Assembly: GCA_021806225.1 (NCBI GenBank)
Contig: JAJZXW010000039.1
Coordinates: 1 to 64,000, forward strand
Direction: 5' to 3'
Length of the DNA stretch: 64,000 bases
Origin: Nitrospirota bacterium
GTDB taxonomy: Bacteria; Nitrospirota; Leptospirillia; Leptospirillales; Leptospirillaceae
Position 1 is the stretch's first letter. Each line of letters opens with the position of its first letter. Position numbers and translations under genes: made by a program. Of the stretch, positions 17,526 to 26,646 are shown one piece after another. The notes beneath the pieces were generated by a model. That model saw only the letters and a program-made list of their open reading frames with translations. It was not told the DNA's origin and did no database searches.

Positions 17526-17849
17526 TTAGTTCGCCGCGTGGTGCTTCTTGTGGTGCTTCTTCATGTGGTGGCGCTTCTTCATGTGGTGCTTCTTCATGTG
17601 GTGCGGGTAGCAGCGGTGGTGCCGCTTGTAGTACTTGGTGTGGTGATTGCAGCGATGGTGTCTCCAGTGGCGCTTGTGGTGCATCTTCTTGTGCGCCTTG
17701 TGCTTGGCCGGAGCAGCAGGTGTCGCGGCCGGAGCGGTCGCGGCGGCTGGAGCGGTCGCATCGGCCGCAAAGGTCACCGGTGCGGCTACAAGAGAAAAGG
17801 AAAAGATGATTGCAGCAAGAGAACCGACAACGGATGCCAGTTTTTTCAT
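17526..17849 (-). CDS. His/Lys-rich small exported protein
   Basis: A 107-residue protein. A signal peptide (about 1-28, MKKLASVVGSLAAIIFSFSL... ending TFAA) leads to an Ala/Pro linker (about 29-48), and the last 55-60 residues are almost entirely His, Lys and Arg with repeated HHMKK units and two cysteines. No enzyme family is apparent. Location is periplasmic or extracellular. Binding of nickel, copper or other metals, or acid buffering, is suggested by composition only. ATG 17849 is chosen over an upstream in-frame start because AAGGAG lies 7 nt before it. Confidence 0.75.
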   Translation of the reverse strand: MKKLASVVGSLAAIIFSFSLVAAPVTFAADATAPAAATAPAATPAAPAKHKAHKKMHHKRHWRHHRCNHHTKYYKRHHRCYPHHMKKHHMKKRHHMKKHHKKHHAAN

Positions 17850-17897
17850 TGAAACTCCTTGATAGTGGTGGACAGAGTGACTCACACGGCTCTCACT

Positions 17898-17926
17898 AAG
17901 CTATCAGAGCCCGGCGGGATTCGCAA
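17898..17926 (-). promoter_or_regulatory. Promoter for the His-rich protein gene
   Basis: On the minus strand TTGCGA (17926-17921), a 17-nt spacer and TAGCTT (17903-17898). This places transcription start about 40 nt before the His-rich ATG. Confidence 0.55.
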
Positions 17927-18035
17927 GAGGCGTGGGTTCGACCGACGGTTACGATTGGTTCGTAAGGATTTCTTCTGTGGTTCATTAACTGTTTTATGGT
18001 GCGATGGAGGAACGTGGTGGGGCCTTTGAATCCGG

Positions 18036-18084
18036 CCCCGTCCTGCGGGGAGGAAAGGCCGGAGGGCCGGGATGGCCCCTCCGG
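18036..18084 (-). terminator. GC-rich double hairpin downstream of the beta-barrel gene
   Basis: Read on the minus strand, CCGGAGGG...CCCTCCGG (18084-18059, about 10 bp with one bulge) is followed by a CCCCG/CGGGG hairpin (18050-18036). There is no clear T-run, so termination is only probable. Confidence 0.35.
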
Positions 18085-18098
18085 GGCGGTCAGGACTC

Positions 18099-18752
18099 TC
18101 AGAAATTGAATCCGGCCGTGACCGGGATGTACCAGAGGGCGTTCTGGCTGGATTGGGCATGAGGGATGGAGTCGGGCAGATAGGCCAGCTTCACCTCGAC
18201 GAAGACCCAGTCGAAGTTGACCCCGAGACCGACGTCCCCATAGGCGGACCAGGCGTTGGTGGAGCCCTTCCCTGACAGAGTCGGGGAGGTGTTGTTGGGG
18301 AGGTCGAGCTGGTAGGCCGCCCCGGCGTCGACGGCGGCATAGAGGTAGTAGTCCGGTCCCCCGTAAAGCTTCGCCTCGAAGCCTCCGGTCAGGGGAGCCG
18401 ATTCCATCGATCCGGTTACGGGGCTCTTCAATTGATAGAAATTCCCCTGGGCCATCACCCGAAAGGCCAGGACGTCGTTGAACCAGTAGGCGGTCCCGAT
18501 TCCCGCTCCGTAGCCGTTCTGGAGCGTGTTCGCAAAGGTCAGGCTTGGCTGGCCAGCGCCTGAATAAACATTTCCCGTGTTGGGCGAGACGAGGTCGTAG
18601 TTTCCGAAGATCATGAGATCCCAGACGCCCGGGCCCGAGGTCACTGCGTAGCTCTTTGCAGGGGAGAGAAGTCCGGCCAGAAGGATGGCCAGCGCAAGGA
18701 GTCCCCCCTTCCATCCGGCTGGGCTCCGGTGAAGGTCAGATCGATTTTTCAT
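18099..18752 (-). CDS. Outer-membrane beta-barrel protein, function unknown
   Basis: A 217-residue exported protein. The signal peptide spans about residues 1-36 (LLALAILLAGLLSPAKSYA). The mature part is made of alternating polar/aromatic strands with Gly turns (GAGIGTAYWF, YYLYAAVDAGAAYQL, YGDVGLGVNFDWVFVEVKLAYL) and ends in phenylalanine (VTAGFNF), the usual signature recognised by the BAM complex. It is OmpW/OmpA-barrel-like in size but I do not recognise the family. AAGGAG precedes the ATG. It is apparently monocistronic. Confidence 0.75.
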   Translation of the reverse strand: MKNRSDLHRSPAGWKGGLLALAILLAGLLSPAKSYAVTSGPGVWDLMIFGNYDLVSPNTGNVYSGAGQPSLTFANTLQNGYGAGIGTAYWFNDVLAFRVMAQGNFYQLKSPVTGSMESAPLTGGFEAKLYGGPDYYLYAAVDAGAAYQLDLPNNTSPTLSGKGSTNAWSAYGDVGLGVNFDWVFVEVKLAYLPDSIPHAQSSQNALWYIPVTAGFNF

Positions 18753-18950
18753 GGCAATCTCCTTGGAAAATGTTTTAGGGACATAAAACAGCTCTTACAA
18801 TGTCACTCATCGGAAGGAATTCGGAAAAGTTTAGGCGGGAGGAGAAGAGGATTCAAACGATTGTGTCTGCCCGTAAAGTTATTCATCTCAGAAGGACCTC
18901 CCCATGGGGGGCCTGGCCTGTAAACGGAAAGGGACGGGTGCTTCTCCGGA

Positions 18951-19994
18951 TCATGCTCCTGGATTGTCGTGGCCATGGCGTTCGACGATGGAGCGGGCGA
19001 GACGGACCGCCTCGACAAGGCTTCCGGGCTGGGCCAGCCCCTTGCCGACAATGTTGTAGGCCGTTCCGTGGTCGACGGAGGTCCGGAGGATGGGGAGGCC
19101 GATCGTGACGTTCACCGCCTTTCCGAACCCCATAAGCTTGAGGGGAATCAGCCCCTGGTCGTGATATTGGGCCACCACGATGGCGTAGTCGCCCCGCGAG
19201 GCCTTGTGAAAGAGCGTATCCGCCGGCAGGGGGCCTTCGACGTCCAGCCCTTCGGAACGGGCCTCCATGACGGCCGGAAAGATGATCCGCTCCTCCTCGT
19301 CCCCGAAGAGGGAAGCTTCTCCGGCGTGGGGGTTGAGGGCCGCGACGGCGATCTTCGTCTCGGAGACCCCCAGAAGTCTCAGCGCTTCCCCTGCGAGGCG
19401 GATGGTCTCGACCTCCCGTTCGACGGAGAGGCGGGAGGGAACCTCCCTGAGGGCGATGTGGATCGTGACGAGAATCACGCGCAGCGGTCCTCCGACGAGC
19501 ATCATCCCGACCCGCGGCGTGTTTGTGAGCGCGGCGATGAGTTCGGTGTGGCCAGGGTAGTTGTATCCGGCCGACCGGAGTGCGACCTTCGTCAGCGGGG
19601 CGGTGGTCATGGCCGCGATCCGCCTTTCCATGGCGAGGTCGACCGCCGTCTTGACGCACGCGTACGACCATCGTCCGGAGGCCACCGACGGTTGACCCGG
19701 CTGGACCGGTTCGAGGCCGGAGGGATCGGAGGGAGGGAGAACGGAAAGAACCGAGGGGTCGTTGGGGGCTTCGGCCGGGTCCCGTATGGTCTGGACAAGG
19801 AGCTCGGGGGCGTAGCGCCGGGCCGTTTCCGTGATCAGCTCGCTGTCGCCGATCACGAGTTTCCTGATTCCGGAGATGTCCTTGTGCGTCCATCCCTTCA
19901 CGATGATCTCGGGGCCGATTCCGGCCGGGTCCCCCATGGTGATGGCAAAGGGGGCGCGGCGGTTGAAAGTGTCAACGGGAGACGGCGCTGTCAT
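18951..19994 (-). CDS. pdxA: 4-hydroxythreonine-4-phosphate dehydrogenase
   Basis: A 347-residue PdxA, the NAD-dependent enzyme of the DXP-dependent route to pyridoxal phosphate. It has the N-terminal ITMGDPAGIGPE signature and three metal-binding histidine motifs, YPGHTELI, ALNPHAGE and AQYHDQGLIPLK. Length is normal (E. coli 329). It overlaps the CDF transporter gene by 23 nt and is last in a long minus-strand gene series. The DXP-forming enzyme dxs lies elsewhere in this window. Confidence 0.95.
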   Translation of the reverse strand: MTAPSPVDTFNRRAPFAITMGDPAGIGPEIIVKGWTHKDISGIRKLVIGDSELITETARRYAPELLVQTIRDPAEAPNDPSVLSVLPPSDPSGLEPVQPGQPSVASGRWSYACVKTAVDLAMERRIAAMTTAPLTKVALRSAGYNYPGHTELIAALTNTPRVGMMLVGGPLRVILVTIHIALREVPSRLSVEREVETIRLAGEALRLLGVSETKIAVAALNPHAGEASLFGDEEERIIFPAVMEARSEGLDVEGPLPADTLFHKASRGDYAIVVAQYHDQGLIPLKLMGFGKAVNVTIGLPILRTSVDHGTAYNIVGKGLAQPGSLVEAVRLARSIVERHGHDNPGA

Positions 19995-20883
19995 GGGAAT
20001 CCTCCTGATCGGGTTCGATATGGACGACGACTTCGACCACCGCCGGGAAATGCTCCCGGATGCGCGACTCGATGCGGTGGGCGATTTCGTGGGCGGAAAG
20101 AACGGTCATGTTCTTCGGAACATGGACGTTCAGATCCATTGTAATACGATTTTGGGATCCGCGCGCCCGGATGTTGTGGCAGTCCACCACGCCGGGAGTT
20201 TCGCGGACGAGTGAGGCGATCTCCTCCGGAGGGAGGGGGGAATGGTCCGAGAGGACCTTCGCTCCCTCCCGCAGGAGATGGAATCCGGCCTGGCCGATCA
20301 GTCCGGCGATCAGAACCCCGATCACCGGATCGGCGGATTCGACGCCCAGGGACGAGAGGAAGAGGCCGAGCAGGACGGAGCCGGAGGCCATGAGGTCGGA
20401 GCGGATGTGCGTGGCGTCGGCAGCGACGATCGCGTCGCCCGTCTCCCGGGCTACCCTCTTTTCTCCATAATAGAGCAGTGTCTGGAGTGTGATCGATGCC
20501 CCCATCACCAGAACGGAAGAGAGGCCCACGACGGGGCTCGTGTGGGATTTGAACTGGGCGTAGCTGTGCGAGAGGACCTCGTATCCCGTAAAGAAGAGAA
20601 TTAGCCCCACCGCCGCCTGGGTCAGGGGTTCGTACTTCGAGTGGCCGTAAGGGTGGTCCGCATCTGGGGGCCGTTGGGCGGCGAAGGAGCCCAGGAGGCA
20701 GAGAAGGTCGGAGAGGGAGTCGAGAAGGGAGTGATAACCGTCCGCCAGCATTCCCACCGAGTGAATGCGATGGCCCCAGACGATCTTCAGGCCGGAGAGG
20801 GTCATGTTGACCGCCAGCGCGGCCGACAGAATCCGGACCGGCGTTCCCAGAAGAAACCCCGGAGCAGGGGCGGGGGGGCTCAC
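19972..20883 (-). CDS. Cation diffusion facilitator (CDF) metal transporter
   Basis: A 303-residue inner-membrane divalent-metal/proton antiporter of the CDF family (FieF/CzcD/MamB group). Family patterns are ADGYHSLLDSLSD in helix 2 and DATHIRSDLMAS in helix 5 (the metal site), the HPYGHSKYE loop, and a cytosolic C-terminal dimer domain (DCHNIRARG, MDLNVHV). The substrate is probably Fe, Mn or Zn; it cannot be set from sequence. GTG 20883 overlaps the uvrA stop (GTGA). Confidence 0.9.
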   Translation of the reverse strand: MSPPAPAPGFLLGTPVRILSAALAVNMTLSGLKIVWGHRIHSVGMLADGYHSLLDSLSDLLCLLGSFAAQRPPDADHPYGHSKYEPLTQAAVGLILFFTGYEVLSHSYAQFKSHTSPVVGLSSVLVMGASITLQTLLYYGEKRVARETGDAIVAADATHIRSDLMASGSVLLGLFLSSLGVESADPVIGVLIAGLIGQAGFHLLREGAKVLSDHSPLPPEEIASLVRETPGVVDCHNIRARGSQNRITMDLNVHVPKNMTVLSAHEIAHRIESRIREHFPAVVEVVVHIEPDQEDSHDSAVSR

Positions 20884-23750
20884 TTCTTCGCATCCCTTCG
20901 CGCCGCATGTTCCCGGAGCGCCTGGCCGGTGTAGGAGGCTTCATGACGCATGACCTCTTCGGGGGTCCCGGTGACGACGAGGCGCCCTCCGCGCTCCCCT
21001 CCCTCGGGACCGAGGTCGATCAGGTGGTCGGCATTGGCGATGACGTCGATGTTGTGCTCGATGACGACCACGGTGTTGCCCGCCGAGACGAGGGCGTCGA
21101 GGGTGTCGAGAAGCTTCTGGATGTCCGCGAAGTGAAGGCCGGTGGTCGGCTCGTCCAGAATGTAGAGGGTGTTGCCGGTCGCGCGTCGGGCGAGTTCCCG
21201 GGAGAGCTTGACCCGCTGGGCCTCACCTCCGGAGAGGGTCGTCGCCGACTGACCCAGGTGGATATACCCCAGTCCGACTTCCCGAAGGGTGTCGAGTTTT
21301 CCCGCGATGGAAGGGACGGCCGAGAAAAAGTCGTAGGCGTCGTCGACCGTCATCTCGAGAATGTCGGCGATCGATCGTCCGCGGTAGCGGATTTCGAGGG
21401 TTTCCCGGTTGTACCGTGCCCCTCGGCAGAGGTCGCACACCACATAGACATCGGGGAGGAAATGCATCTCGATCTTGATGACCCCGTCCCCCTGGCATGC
21501 CTCGCAGCGGCCCCCCTTCACGTTGAAGCTGAAACGACCGGGATCGTATCCCCGGGCCCGCGAATCCGGGACCTGGGAATAGAGCTCCCGGACCGGCGTG
21601 AAGAGGCCGGTGTAGGTGGCGGGGTTGGATCGGGGGGTCCGTCCGATGGGGGACTGATCGATGTGGACCACCTTGTCGATCCGGTCCACTCCCCGGATCT
21701 CGCGGCACTGGCCGGGCCGCTCACGGCTTCCGTAGAAAAGGCGGGCCAGCCGGTTGTAGAGGACATCCAGGACGAGGGTGCTTTTCCCCGATCCGGAGAC
21801 ACCGGTCACGACCGTGAGGAGTCCCAGGGGAAAGGAGACATCGATTCCCTTGAGGTTGTGCTCGGTCGCTCCGACCAGTGTGAGGACGCCCTTCCGGGTC
21901 CGGGGGGACGTTTTGCGGACGATCGACCGGGTTCCGGAGAGGTAGGCCCCCGTGATCGAACGGGGATTGGCCATGATCTCGGCCGGGGTGCCCTGGGCCA
22001 GGACCTCCCCCCCCAGACGCCCGGCGCCGGGCCCCATGTCGATGACATGGTCGGCCATGGAGATGGTCTCCTCGTCATGCTCGACCACCACGACGGAGTT
22101 CCCGAGATCCCGAAGGTGGAACAGCGTGTCCAGGAGTTTCTTGTTGTCCCGGGGATGGAGGCCGATCGAGGGTTCGTCGAGGATGTAGAGGACTCCCGTG
22201 AGCCCCGCACCGATCTGGGTTGCGAGCCGGATCCTCTGGGACTCCCCTCCCGACAGGGTCTGGGCCGACCGGGAGAGCGTCAGGTAGTCGACCCCCACCT
22301 CGGCCAGGAAGGACAGGCGACCGCGGATCTCCCGGAGGATCTTCCGGGCGATCTGCTCCTCCTTTTCGGAGAGGGTCAGCCGCTCGAAAAAGGCGAGGGC
22401 ATCGTGGACGGAGAGAGAGGAGAGGGCGTGGATGTTCATGCCGCCCACCGTCACGGCGAGGCTCTCACGCTTGAGACGGGCCCCCTGGCAGGAGGGGCAG
22501 GGTTTTTCGGAGAGCACCGACTCGAGCTCCCCCCTCGCCCAGGCGCCGATCTGGGTACTCTTGTGAAGGGCTCCCAGGATCGGAACCAGACCCTCGAAAC
22601 CTCCCCGTGCCGACGGCTTCCCGGACAGCTCCGAGCGGGGATGGGAGGCGGTTCCGTGAAGAAGCTCCTCCAGAAAGGCCGGATCCATCTTGGAGAAGGG
22701 GGTCACCGGCTTCATCTCCCGCTCCTCCATGAAGCGCAGGAGACGGGTCCGGACCGCGGTCAGGTTCCGGCTTTCGAGGATCCGGATCCCCCCTTCCGCG
22801 AGAGAAAGGTCGGGGTGGGGGATCAGGAGGGCTGGGTCGACCTCCATGAGAACCCCGATGCCCAGACATTCGGGACAGGCACCATAGGGGGAGTTGAAGC
22901 TGAAGAGCTTGGGGGCAAGCTCCGGAAGGCTGATGTTGCATACCGTGCAGGCCTCGGTTTCGGAGAGAATCTGGTCCTCGGAGACGCCGGGCTCCCCCGG
23001 CTTTTCGGGGAGATGGAGCACCACCCGCCCCTGCCCCTCGCGGAGGCCAGTGGCCAGACTGTCCGCCAGACGCTGGGCGTTGTCCGCCCGGACGGAGAGC
23101 CGGTCGACCACGATCTCGAGGCTGTGGGCCTTTTTCTTGTCGATTTCGGGGACCTCTTCCAAATCGTAGATTCGACCGTCGAGACGGACCCGGGTGTAGC
23201 CTTCCCGGGCGATCCGGGCGAGCTCCTTGCGGGCCTCCCCCTTTCGTCCGGAGACGGTCGGAGCCAGGATCATGAAGCGTGTCCCTTCGGGAAGGGACTG
23301 GATCTGGTCGACCATCTGGGAGATGGTCTGGGCCGTGACGGGCCGTCCGCAGACCGGACAGTGGGGATGCCCGGTCCGGGCGAAGAGGAGTCTCAGGTAG
23401 TCATGGATCTCGGTGACGGTGCCCACCGTGGAGCGGGGGTTCCGTGATGTGACCTTCTGGTCGATGGCGATCGCGGGCGAAAGCCCTTCGATGGAGTCGA
23501 CGTCGGGCTTGTCCATCATTTCCAGAAACTGGCGGACATAGGCGGACAGCGATTCGACGTAGCGGCGCTGGCCCTCGGCGTAGAGCGTGTCGAAGGCGAG
23601 CGAGCTCTTTCCCGAGCCGGAGAGTCCTGTGATGACCACCAGACGGTTTCTCGGAATCTCGAGATCGAAGTTCTTGAGGTTGTGCTGGCGGACTCCCTTG
23701 AGGGCGATGACCTCCAGGGACGACTGTGGGGAAGGGGCGGACAGTGACAT
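20880..23750 (-). CDS. uvrA: Excinuclease ABC subunit A
   Basis: A 956-residue UvrA, the damage-recognising ATPase of nucleotide excision repair. It has two ABC cassettes: Walker [10 protein letters not shown] near residue 43 and GVSGSGKST near 650; signatures [12 protein letters not shown] and [12 protein letters not shown]. Cysteine modules CPVCG, CTVCN...CPEC and CEAC...CDLC are present, the last being the DNA-binding zinc finger. Length and layout are normal. It overlaps lolA upstream and the CDF gene downstream by 3-4 nt. Confidence 0.98.
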   Translation of the reverse strand: MSLSAPSPQSSLEVIALKGVRQHNLKNFDLEIPRNRLVVITGLSGSGKSSLAFDTLYAEGQRRYVESLSAYVRQFLEMMDKPDVDSIEGLSPAIAIDQKVTSRNPRSTVGTVTEIHDYLRLLFARTGHPHCPVCGRPVTAQTISQMVDQIQSLPEGTRFMILAPTVSGRKGEARKELARIAREGYTRVRLDGRIYDLEEVPEIDKKKAHSLEIVVDRLSVRADNAQRLADSLATGLREGQGRVVLHLPEKPGEPGVSEDQILSETEACTVCNISLPELAPKLFSFNSPYGACPECLGIGVLMEVDPALLIPHPDLSLAEGGIRILESRNLTAVRTRLLRFMEEREMKPVTPFSKMDPAFLEELLHGTASHPRSELSGKPSARGGFEGLVPILGALHKSTQIGAWARGELESVLSEKPCPSCQGARLKRESLAVTVGGMNIHALSSLSVHDALAFFERLTLSEKEEQIARKILREIRGRLSFLAEVGVDYLTLSRSAQTLSGGESQRIRLATQIGAGLTGVLYILDEPSIGLHPRDNKKLLDTLFHLRDLGNSVVVVEHDEETISMADHVIDMGPGAGRLGGEVLAQGTPAEIMANPRSITGAYLSGTRSIVRKTSPRTRKGVLTLVGATEHNLKGIDVSFPLGLLTVVTGVSGSGKSTLVLDVLYNRLARLFYGSRERPGQCREIRGVDRIDKVVHIDQSPIGRTPRSNPATYTGLFTPVRELYSQVPDSRARGYDPGRFSFNVKGGRCEACQGDGVIKIEMHFLPDVYVVCDLCRGARYNRETLEIRYRGRSIADILEMTVDDAYDFFSAVPSIAGKLDTLREVGLGYIHLGQSATTLSGGEAQRVKLSRELARRATGNTLYILDEPTTGLHFADIQKLLDTLDALVSAGNTVVVIEHNIDVIANADHLIDLGPEGGERGGRLVVTGTPEEVMRHEASYTGQALREHAARRDAKK

Positions 23751-24469
23751 CAGAATGCTCCCGGAACTTCGGCCGAGGTCGTCCCTTCGGGGACGGTGAC
23801 GGTCAGATCGCGCCCGGGAACGTGGGAGAGCACCCTGAACCTCCGGAGCCGGATCCCGAGGTGGGTTCCGTTCTGCTCCATGAAGAGAAGGTCGGTCAGG
23901 ACCCCTTCACCCTTCAGGAGGGTCAGCCGGGCCTGGGCCAGATGGGGATCGGGGTGGCGGGGGATGAGGACGATGGAAATCCTGTCCCCTTTTTTCTCGG
24001 ATCCGGTGCCTTCCGGACGGACGAAAAACCATTTCGATATCTCGGGGATGGAGGCAAGGAGAATGGCGGGAGTCTCGGGGATCCGGTGCTTCCGGATCGT
24101 CTTGAGGAGCACCTGCCGGTTCTGGGGAACGTAGAGGGCCATCCGGTTTCCGTCGAGCTTGAGCCACTGGCCGGGAGGGGTCGAATAGCGGAGGATCATC
24201 AGCCCCGGGGAGCGATAGACGAGGACTCCCTCGGAGCGGTTCCCGGAAGTTCCGGGGGCCCCCAGCGTCTGGACGAAATCGCTGGTGAATCCGGCTCCGG
24301 ACTTGACGTTCCTGATCAGTAGGCCGAGCTCGCCCTGTCCCGGCTGCTCCGAAGCGCCCCGTGCCCTGTCGACCGGCCCGAGGGAAATCAGAAACAGGAG
24401 GCCGGCAAGGAGAATCAGGCGGCCTCCGACCTTTCGGATGGTCCCAAAGAAAAATCCCGGATCAGTCAT
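23750..24469 (-). CDS. lolA: Outer-membrane lipoprotein carrier protein LolA
   Basis: A 239-residue periplasmic chaperone that carries lipoproteins from LolCDE to the outer membrane. An N-terminal signal segment (about 15-38) is followed by the LolA half-barrel with [23 protein letters not shown]-type strand pairs and [15 protein letters not shown]. Family sequence identity is always low, but this order is characteristic. The stop overlaps uvrA, and ftsK lies just upstream; ftsK-lolA adjacency is common in proteobacteria. Confidence 0.85.
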   Translation of the reverse strand: MTDPGFFFGTIRKVGGRLILLAGLLFLISLGPVDRARGASEQPGQGELGLLIRNVKSGAGFTSDFVQTLGAPGTSGNRSEGVLVYRSPGLMILRYSTPPGQWLKLDGNRMALYVPQNRQVLLKTIRKHRIPETPAILLASIPEISKWFFVRPEGTGSEKKGDRISIVLIPRHPDPHLAQARLTLLKGEGVLTDLLFMEQNGTHLGIRLRRFRVLSHVPGRDLTVTVPEGTTSAEVPGAF

Positions 24470-26645
24470 GGTGCTCGAATCCTTTCAGTAGGGGGCGTGG
24501 CCGGCTCGTGCCGTCGGAAGGTCCGATGACTCCCTCCGATTCCATCCGGTCGATCAGGCGCGCAGCCCTGTTGTATCCGATGCGAAGATGGCGCTGGATC
24601 AATGAGGTCGAGGCTTTTTTCTGCCGCACCACCACCGACAGGGCCTCCTGGTAGAGCCCCTCCTCCTCGGGATCGTTCTCTCCGGAGCCGAGAGGATCGC
24701 CTTCGGACTCCTTCCCGGAGCCTCCCGAAAGGATCTGTGTCTCCTCCGGAAGCGGTGCGGGCGGGGGCATCCGGCGCCAGAATTCGACGACCCGGTGGAC
24801 TTCGTCTTCGGAAATGTAGGATCCGTGAAGCCTCCGGACGACGTCCGAGCCGGGAGGCTTGATCAGCATGTCGCCGGCTCCCAGGAGAAACTCGGCTCCG
24901 CCGGTGTCGAGAATGACCCGGGAGTCGATCTGGCTCGAGACCTGGAAGGCGATCTTTGTGGGAATGTTGGTCTTGATGAGGCCGGTCACCACCTGGGCGG
25001 AGGGGCGCTGTGTGGCCAGGACAAGATGGATGCCTGCGGCCCGGGCCATCTGGGCCAGGCGGATGATCGGAGGCTCGACCTCCTTCTTTTGCGAAAGCAT
25101 CAGATCGGCCAGTTCGTCGATCACCACCACGATGTATGGGAAGGCCTTTTCGGGCGGGACCGCCTTCCTGAATTCCGTGATGTTCTTCACCCCCTCGTCC
25201 TTCATGAGGTCGTACCTCCGGAGCATCTCCCCCACGAGGGCCCGGAGGCGGACCACCGCGAGGCCCGGTTCGGTGACGACGGGGCCCAGGAGATGGGGGA
25301 TCCCCTCGTAGGGGGCCATCTCGAGGCGCTTGGGATCGATCATGAGAAGACGGACGTCCTCGGGGCCGTTCTTCATGAGAAGGCTTGCGATGATCCCGTT
25401 CAGACAGACCGACTTCCCTGTGCCCGTCGCTCCGGCGACCAGTAGGTGGGGCATCCGGGCAAGGTCGGAGGCGTAGGGCTCTCCGGCCACCGTTTTTCCG
25501 ATCGCCAGGGCCAGGGGGGAAGGAATGGCCCGAAAGGAAAGGCTCTCGTAGATCTCCCGGAAGGAAACCGGGGCGCGGCGTGGATTCGGAACCTCGATTC
25601 CGATGGTGGACTTGTCCGGAACGGGGACCTGGATGCGGACCTGCGGAACCTTGAGGGTCAGGGCGAGCTCGCTCGCCAGCCCCGTGACCCGGTTGACTTT
25701 GAGTCCCGGAGACGGCGCGAATTCGAAGAGGGTGATGACGGGACCCGTCTGGGAGCCGGCCATCCGGCCCGACACCTGGTAGATGCGGAAGAATTCGGCC
25801 AGCGTCTTCTGGGTCTCCTGGATGAAGGCGTCCGTATCCGGAGTCTCCGATCCCGGAGTATCGAGGAGGGAGGTCGGCGGGGTCCGGGCATCGGGGGGGA
25901 TTTCAAGAAGAACCGGAGATTTTCTGGGCGGCAGCGCGGGCGAAGGCCGGGGGAGGACGGCGGAGGGTTCGGAAAGCGGGTCCGGTCCGTCCGGGACGGC
26001 GGGGATTGGCCCGGGATCCGCTGCCGGTTTCGGGAGGTCAGGGGAAGGGGGCCCTGCCGGTCTTCTCCGGGAGAAAAGGTGTCGACCCGATTCCAGAAGA
26101 TCCCGAAGCTTCGGCAAACTCCTGACCGGGAGATGCGAGAGGAGGAGAAGGAATCCCCCCAGAGTCATCGTCCCGAAGAGGAGGATGACTCCGGCCCTGT
26201 TCAGAAGAGGGAGAAACTCCCGGAGAAGGACCGTCCCGAGGAGTCCCCCCGGGGGATAGGGGGCCGGAAGGGGGGCGCTCCGGAAGGAAGCCAGAAGCGG
26301 AGGGAGGCCGGCAAGCAGAAAGGAGGTTCCGGCCAGGGTCGCGAAGGAGGGCTTCCACCCCCGAAGTCGGGATGCCGCGTGCAGAAACAGGAGGAGGGGC
26401 AGGACGAGCGCCGGAAGGCCGATGAAGGAATAGAGGAGGTCGGCCGTCGTCGCACCGGCCAGCCCGAACAGGTTCGCCGCCCGGGGCCCGGTCGAACCCG
26501 TGAAAAGGGAGGGATCGTCCGGGTGAAGGGTCACAAGGGCGCCTCCGACGAAAAGGGCCAGCGCTCCTTCGAAAAGGGGAAGAGCCAGCCTCGCCGTCCC
26601 GCCTGAAGGACGGGGCTCCCGGGAGGGAGAGTCCGGAAGGTTCAC
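24462..26645 (-). CDS. ftsK: DNA translocase FtsK/SpoIIIE
   Basis: A 727-residue septal DNA pump. Four hydrophobic segments lie within the first 180 residues, followed by a Pro-rich linker (about 195-260), the RecA-like motor with Walker A GATGTGKSV (near 403) and Walker B VIDELADLM (near 508), and a C-terminal gamma winged helix (about 650-715, KASTSLIQRHLRIGYNRAARLID) that reads KOPS sites. It has a short linker compared with E. coli FtsK. GTG 26645 lies one base after the rnj stop. Confidence 0.96.
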   Translation of the reverse strand: MNLPDSPSREPRPSGGTARLALPLFEGALALFVGGALVTLHPDDPSLFTGSTGPRAANLFGLAGATTADLLYSFIGLPALVLPLLLFLHAASRLRGWKPSFATLAGTSFLLAGLPPLLASFRSAPLPAPYPPGGLLGTVLLREFLPLLNRAGVILLFGTMTLGGFLLLLSHLPVRSLPKLRDLLESGRHLFSRRRPAGPPSPDLPKPAADPGPIPAVPDGPDPLSEPSAVLPRPSPALPPRKSPVLLEIPPDARTPPTSLLDTPGSETPDTDAFIQETQKTLAEFFRIYQVSGRMAGSQTGPVITLFEFAPSPGLKVNRVTGLASELALTLKVPQVRIQVPVPDKSTIGIEVPNPRRAPVSFREIYESLSFRAIPSPLALAIGKTVAGEPYASDLARMPHLLVAGATGTGKSVCLNGIIASLLMKNGPEDVRLLMIDPKRLEMAPYEGIPHLLGPVVTEPGLAVVRLRALVGEMLRRYDLMKDEGVKNITEFRKAVPPEKAFPYIVVVIDELADLMLSQKKEVEPPIIRLAQMARAAGIHLVLATQRPSAQVVTGLIKTNIPTKIAFQVSSQIDSRVILDTGGAEFLLGAGDMLIKPPGSDVVRRLHGSYISEDEVHRVVEFWRRMPPPAPLPEETQILSGGSGKESEGDPLGSGENDPEEEGLYQEALSVVVRQKKASTSLIQRHLRIGYNRAARLIDRMESEGVIGPSDGTSRPRPLLKGFEHHD

Positions 26646-26646
26646 G

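Noticed and set aside
20907-23447. 846-codon plus-strand open frame opposite uvrA
   Set aside because: It mirrors the UvrA codons and has no recognisable domain or separate ribosome site.
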